The notes under the pieces are model-generated. The model had not been told where the DNA came from and made no database searches. It saw only the letters and a list, made by a program, of their open reading frames with translations. Below are positions 60,552-64,000 of a stretch of 64,000 bases of DNA, piece by piece. The stretch's first letter is position 1, and the number at the start of each line of letters is the position of its first letter. The position numbers and the translations under genes were made by a program. Source of the stretch: Pelotomaculum schinkii (GTDB taxonomy: Bacteria > Bacillota > Desulfotomaculia > Desulfotomaculales > Pelotomaculaceae); assembly GCF_004369205.1 (NCBI RefSeq), contig NZ_QFGA01000002.1:682001-746000 (forward strand), written 5' to 3'.

Positions 60552-61541
60552 TCATGACGCCAATAGTTTTTTGCACTCTTCAGTGAGGAGAGGCACCACC
60601 TCAAACAAATCGCCAACGATGCCGTAGTCCGCTACCTTAAAGATGTCCGCCTCGGGATCCTTGTTAATGGCCACGATGCATTTGGATGAGCTCATCCCGG
60701 CCAGGTGCATGGTTGAGCCTGAAATACCGCAGGCAATATACAAGGCAGGTGAAACGGTCTTGCCGGTTTGGCCTACCTGAAAGCTTTGGGGAATCCAGCC
60801 GGAGTCGACAGCGGCCCGGGAAGCGCCCACCGCCGCACCCAGGACATCAGCCAGTTCCTCCAGAATTTTATAGTTTTCCGGCCCCTTCATACCGCGGCCG
60901 CCGGAAACGATAATATTGGCCTCGGTCAGTTCCGGACGGGTGGAAATCTGCATCACAACGTCTTTGATAACCTGCCTTAAGTCTGTTTTTTCCAGATGAA
61001 CAGCTACATTTACCACTTCAGCGCCGCGCCCGGCCCGCGGCTCGTCAGCAGTGAGCACATTGGGGCGAACCGTGGCCATCACGGGCTTTAGCTCGGGGCA
61101 TACCGCCTTTACGAAAGCCTTGCCGGCATAAACCGGACGCACAAAGACAAGCTGCCCGCCGCTCAGTTCCACGCCGGTGCAATCGGACATAAGACAGGTC
61201 TTTACTTTCTGGGCCACCCTGGCGGCCAGGTCGCGGCCCAGCACGGTGCAGCCAAGCAACAACACGGAAGGCTCTTTTTCCATAATCAGGTCGCCCAGCG
61301 CCTTGCTGTAGGCGTCGGTAGTATATTGGGCCAGCATATCGTCATCAGCCAGGTAGACTTTATCGGCGCCATATTCTGCCAGCGTGGAAGCCAAACCGGA
61401 AACTCCTTTGCCGAAAAGGAGGGCGCTCACTTCTTCACCGGTCTCTGTTGCAAGCTTGCGGCCGGCGCTTAACAGTTCAAGGGTTACTTTTTTTATTTTT
61501 CCATCACGGTGCTCTGCAAAAATCCAGATACCCTTTGCCAT
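60552..61541 (-). CDS. etfA: Electron transfer flavoprotein alpha subunit
   Basis: 329 residues. C-terminal FAD domain with VSGGRGMKGPENYK, GASRAAVDSGW, QVGQTGKTVSP and ISGSTMHLAGM, all ETF-alpha signatures. Accepts electrons from the acyl-CoA dehydrogenases and passes them on. Starts with AKGIWIFAEHRDG, no extra ferredoxin domain. Gap of 15 bases from etfB. Confidence 0.95.
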   Translation of the reverse strand: MAKGIWIFAEHRDGKIKKVTLELLSAGRKLATETGEEVSALLFGKGVSGLASTLAEYGADKVYLADDDMLAQYTTDAYSKALGDLIMEKEPSVLLLGCTVLGRDLAARVAQKVKTCLMSDCTGVELSGGQLVFVRPVYAGKAFVKAVCPELKPVMATVRPNVLTADEPRAGRGAEVVNVAVHLEKTDLRQVIKDVVMQISTRPELTEANIIVSGGRGMKGPENYKILEELADVLGAAVGASRAAVDSGWIPQSFQVGQTGKTVSPALYIACGISGSTMHLAGMSSSKCIVAINKDPEADIFKVADYGIVGDLFEVVPLLTEECKKLLAS

Positions 61542-61556
61542 GTGGCTTTTCCCTCC

Positions 61557-62330
61557 TTAGATAATTTTGGCTGTTTCCCGTAAGATACGGCATAATTCAC
61601 GCGCGGCTTCCGGCGCTTCGCCGGGCACAAGCTTGCAGGCGGCCCGGGGCGCGGGCAGGAAATAGGAAATCGCCTTCACTTTTGGCGCGATTTGAGCGGC
61701 ATCAAGGCCGAGTTCGGACAAAGAAAGCTTTTGGAAAGGTTTTTTCTTGGCCTGCATGATCCCTCGCATGGTAGGGTAGCGTGGCTCGTTGAGGCCCTTT
61801 TGGGCGGTAATCAAGGCCGGCAGGGGGACCTCCACGACCTCGCTGCCGCCTTCAATATCCCTGGTGGCAACAGCTTTGGCGTCCTCAATGGTGAGCCTGG
61901 TGACAACATTTACCTGGGGCAAGCCAAGCAATTCGGCCACTCTTACCGCCACTTGAGCGGAACCATCATCAACAGCGCGCCAGCCCGCCAGCAACAGGTC
62001 AAACTCCAGGCCGCCCAGTACTTTGGACAGTACCAGAGCGGCGGCATATTCGTCGCTGCCGGCCATATTGTCGTCAGTAACCAGTATTGCTTTATCGGCC
62101 CCCATGGCCAGGGCCTGGAGCATGGCGTCCTGGGTTTCCGGCGCTCCTGCCGAAATGACTGTAACTTCCCCGCCGTGCTTCTCCTTAAGCCGCAGAGCCT
62201 CTTCAACGGCAAATTCGTCGTAGGGATTGATAATCAGGTTGACACCCTGGCGCTCAATTTGCCCACTGGCATCCAAACTGATTATTGCCGCAGTGTCAAA
62301 AGTTTGTTTCATCAGAACCGCAATCCTCAT
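61557..62330 (-). CDS. etfB: Electron transfer flavoprotein beta subunit
   Basis: 257 residues from ATG 62330, GAGGAATA upstream. MRIAVLMKQTFDTAA, LIINPYDEFAVEEAL, LLAGWRAVDDGSAQV and ALITAQKGLNEPRYPTMRGI: standard EtfB. First gene of the six-gene operon etfB-etfA-small membrane-moxR-vwa-hypothetical. Confidence 0.95.
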   Translation of the reverse strand: MRIAVLMKQTFDTAAIISLDASGQIERQGVNLIINPYDEFAVEEALRLKEKHGGEVTVISAGAPETQDAMLQALAMGADKAILVTDDNMAGSDEYAAALVLSKVLGGLEFDLLLAGWRAVDDGSAQVAVRVAELLGLPQVNVVTRLTIEDAKAVATRDIEGGSEVVEVPLPALITAQKGLNEPRYPTMRGIMQAKKKPFQKLSLSELGLDAAQIAPKVKAISYFLPAPRAACKLVPGEAPEAARELCRILRETAKII

Positions 62331-62505
62331 ATTATTCCTCCTCGACATAGCTCGAAAAAAGTGATTCCTATCACAATCATTTTCAAACGCCTATTCCAAT
62401 TCCAGGAGCCCAGCATAACAAGACAGGGCGTAAACAAGGAATTTTCTTCCACGCTTACACCTTTTTAGACTGAACGATATTGATTTATTTAAATGGTTCA
62501 AATGC

Positions 62506-63045
62506 TTACTCATCGATACCTATTTTTCGTATAACATCCTGTAAAATTTTTTCTTCTGCTCCGCGTAAATAAATTAGATTTTTAATAATGATTCTTTTCT
62601 TATTTTTGAGATCTTCCTCAGATGTATAGATTTCTTTCATTCCTTGTATGTTTGCTCTAACTTTCGCAAGCCTTTTTTTTAAACAGCTGTTTATTTCGCC
62701 TGGAGACAGCAAATTGCAGGCTTCAAGCCCAACATTAAGATCCAGGTAATACCATTCGAGATTAGAAAGCAGTCTTTTCGAAACTTCAACCAAAGCCGCC
62801 CGGCCGGAATCTGTAATATAATACCTTTTCCTTTCAGGCATTTTACCCTCTTTTTCATTTTTTGAGCAAACCAAGCCTTTTTCTTCTAACTTTATTAACA
62901 CCCTATAGATAGAGGCCACACCGATCCTGACCCATCTCTTCATTTCCCGCAATTCAATAGCCTTATCAATTTCATAGGCGTAGGATGGTTTTTCATTTAC
63001 AATATGGAGAAGAATAACCTCTATATTCGATAATAATTGCTCCAT
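62506..63045 (-). CDS. PadR-family transcriptional regulator
   Basis: 179 residues. Winged HTH of PadR type (VILLHIVNEKPSYAYEIDKA, VRIGVASIYRVLIKLEEKGL, KMPERKRYYITDSG) and a helical dimerisation tail. Likely controls the etf operon downstream or itself, in response to a phenolic or other ligand. ATG start with no strong ribosome site. Confidence 0.85.
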   Translation of the reverse strand: MEQLLSNIEVILLHIVNEKPSYAYEIDKAIELREMKRWVRIGVASIYRVLIKLEEKGLVCSKNEKEGKMPERKRYYITDSGRAALVEVSKRLLSNLEWYYLDLNVGLEACNLLSPGEINSCLKKRLAKVRANIQGMKEIYTSEEDLKNKKRIIIKNLIYLRGAEEKILQDVIRKIGIDE

Positions 63046-63240
63046 TGTTCATACGCCCTATAATATTATTAACTACCTATTTAAGACATTTTATTGTGAT
63101 TTTTTTACCTTATTATGAAATGCGTTAAACCATGACATTTCATTATATATATAAATTGTAATGCAAACAATTCATATAATCTATTAGCTCTTCTGACAAA
63201 CCTTACACATAAAGATACTTTGTTTTTGTTAACTTCATAC
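63046..63240. other. Upstream region of the PadR gene
   Basis: AT-rich, no gene. Contains the segment shared with 57600-57680 (GACAAACCTTA, TTTTTGTTAAC). Promoter boxes are not clear. Confidence 0.4.
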
Positions 63241-63282
63241 AAAAAGGCCCGGCTGCCAGATTTTCGGACAACCGGACCTTTT
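63241..63282. terminator. Repeated terminator hairpin, copy 3 of 3
   Basis: AAAGGcCCGG with CCGGaCCTTTT and flanks like the other two copies. Confidence 0.65.
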
Positions 63283-63295
63283 AATTATTTGTAAG

Positions 63296-64000
63296 TTAGA
63301 CCTTCCAGAGAAGATCTCCCTGATACCTGTAGAGCTTAATAGCCAGCTGAAGCTCCAGCTTTGTATCATTGTCCGCCAAGTCAAGACCGGATACTTTTTC
63401 AGCCTTTTCCAGGCGGTACCTCAAAGTGTTGGGATGAATGAATAACTCCCTCGCCGCACTTTGGATACAGCAATTGTGCTTTAGATAACACTCCAGGCTC
63501 TCAATCAGGTTGATATTATGGGCGATACTATAATCGTGCAGTTTTCCCAAAATAAGACGCACAAATACCGGCAAGGTTTGCTCATTTACCGGATGCAGCA
63601 GGACTCCCATCAACCTCAAAGAATGATAGTAAATTACGCCTTCTTCGCTCCCTTGTTTGGGCCCCGTAAAAGAGAGAGCCTGGCAGGCTTCGTTATAAGC
63701 GACCTTATAATCCCGTGGCTTAAAGCACTGGCGTCCAACACCTATCTTAACCTTACAGCCGGAAAAAATCATCTTCAGGCCCTCAAATATCACCTGAAGG
63801 GATTCATTCACTACCGTTGATTCCAACGTGTAGCCTTCCGATGGTTGGACCAGCAGCACCGCCTGCTCATCATTAATGGCGATGGCGCTGGCATTTATAT
63901 AAAGGTCGCTGATTATGCTGCGTAAAACCTCTTCTATTTGCCATTTCCCCGGCGCCTCCTTAATTTGCACAACCGCAAAAACAGCTTCCCGGGACAGATC
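63296..64000 (-). CDS. PucR-family regulator, N-terminus beyond right edge
   Basis: About 235 residues in the window. Same layout as the gene at 44120: AVVQIKEAPGKWQIE, VKIGVGRQCFKPRDY, then the HTH YLKHNCCIQSAARELFIHP with NTLRYRLEKAEKVSG. The frame is open through base 64000 (DLSREAVFAV), so the 5' part is outside. Confidence 0.9.
   Translation of the reverse strand, partial: DLSREAVFAVVQIKEAPGKWQIEEVLRSIISDLYINASAIAINDEQAVLLVQPSEGYTLESTVVNESLQVIFEGLKMIFSGCKVKIGVGRQCFKPRDYKVAYNEACQALSFTGPKQGSEEGVIYYHSLRLMGVLLHPVNEQTLPVFVRLILGKLHDYSIAHNINLIESLECYLKHNCCIQSAARELFIHPNTLRYRLEKAEKVSGLDLADNDTKLELQLAIKLYRYQGDLLWKV

Noticed and set aside
61692-62468. 258-codon plus-strand frame
   Set aside because: Antisense over etfB, explained by the codon bias of the real gene.

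Overview
The window looks like chromosome of an anaerobic Gram-positive bacterium of the Clostridia, most like the Pelotomaculum/Desulfotomaculum group (Peptococcaceae sensu lato). This is inferred from the strong AGGAGG-type ribosome binding sites, many TTG/GTG starts, intrinsic terminators, AgrBD-type peptide signalling, PucR-controlled acyl-CoA oxidation genes, a predicted selenoprotein and KhtTU-type antiport. No 16S rRNA gene or species marker is present, so genus is a guess.

Layout. (1) 1-15.8 kb is ordinary core sequence: feoB (cut by the left edge) and feoA behind a Fur box, an MFS transporter, a polysaccharide deacetylase, a glcDF-type glycolate/lactate oxidase pair, an HtrA protease, a SanA/YdcF-type protein, a universal stress protein, a Lon-family protease and tRNA-Leu(UAA). 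(2) About 15.8-29.8 kb is an accessory island that starts at the tRNA-Leu 3' end with a frameshifted integrase and an excisionase-like gene. It holds a XRE-HicB-HicA operon, several decayed HicA/HicB copies, a cluster of long palindromes, an IS21 element inserted in a small gene, a strongly structured non-coding RNA unit of about 400 nt, a holin-like toxin, many small genes, and a decayed second integrase at its right end. (3) 29.8-39.1 kb carries an Agr-like quorum-sensing operon (membrane protein, AgrB, AgrD, PAS histidine kinase), an aldehyde dehydrogenase behind a riboswitch-like leader, khtTU and a family I CoA-transferase with a truncated relative beside it. (4) 39.2-64 kb is a catabolic region, almost all on the minus strand. 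It has two colinear copies of a three-gene redox module (FAD-linked oxidase, CCG-type Fe-S protein, second FAD-linked oxidase), two acyl-CoA dehydrogenases with unusual C-terminal extensions, a CoA-transferase, and an operon etfB-etfA-small membrane protein-MoxR ATPase-VWA protein-unknown. PucR (two copies) and PadR genes sit between the operons.

How region 4 may work (inference): the CoA-transferase activates an organic acid, the acyl-CoA dehydrogenases oxidise the acyl-CoA, EtfAB accepts the electrons, and the FAD/Fe-S/FAD modules either link ETF to another carrier or oxidise a hydroxy acid. The MoxR/VWA pair may help assemble one of these enzymes. The substrate cannot be read from the sequence.

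The strongest candidates for something new are the orphan structured RNA at 23.37-23.77 kb, the in-frame UGA selenoprotein at 48.6-48.9 kb, the duplicated FAD/CCG/FAD modules with their ETF-MoxR-VWA operon, and the palindrome cluster at 19.1-19.3 kb. All functional calls come from reading motifs by eye; no database search, alignment or folding program was run.
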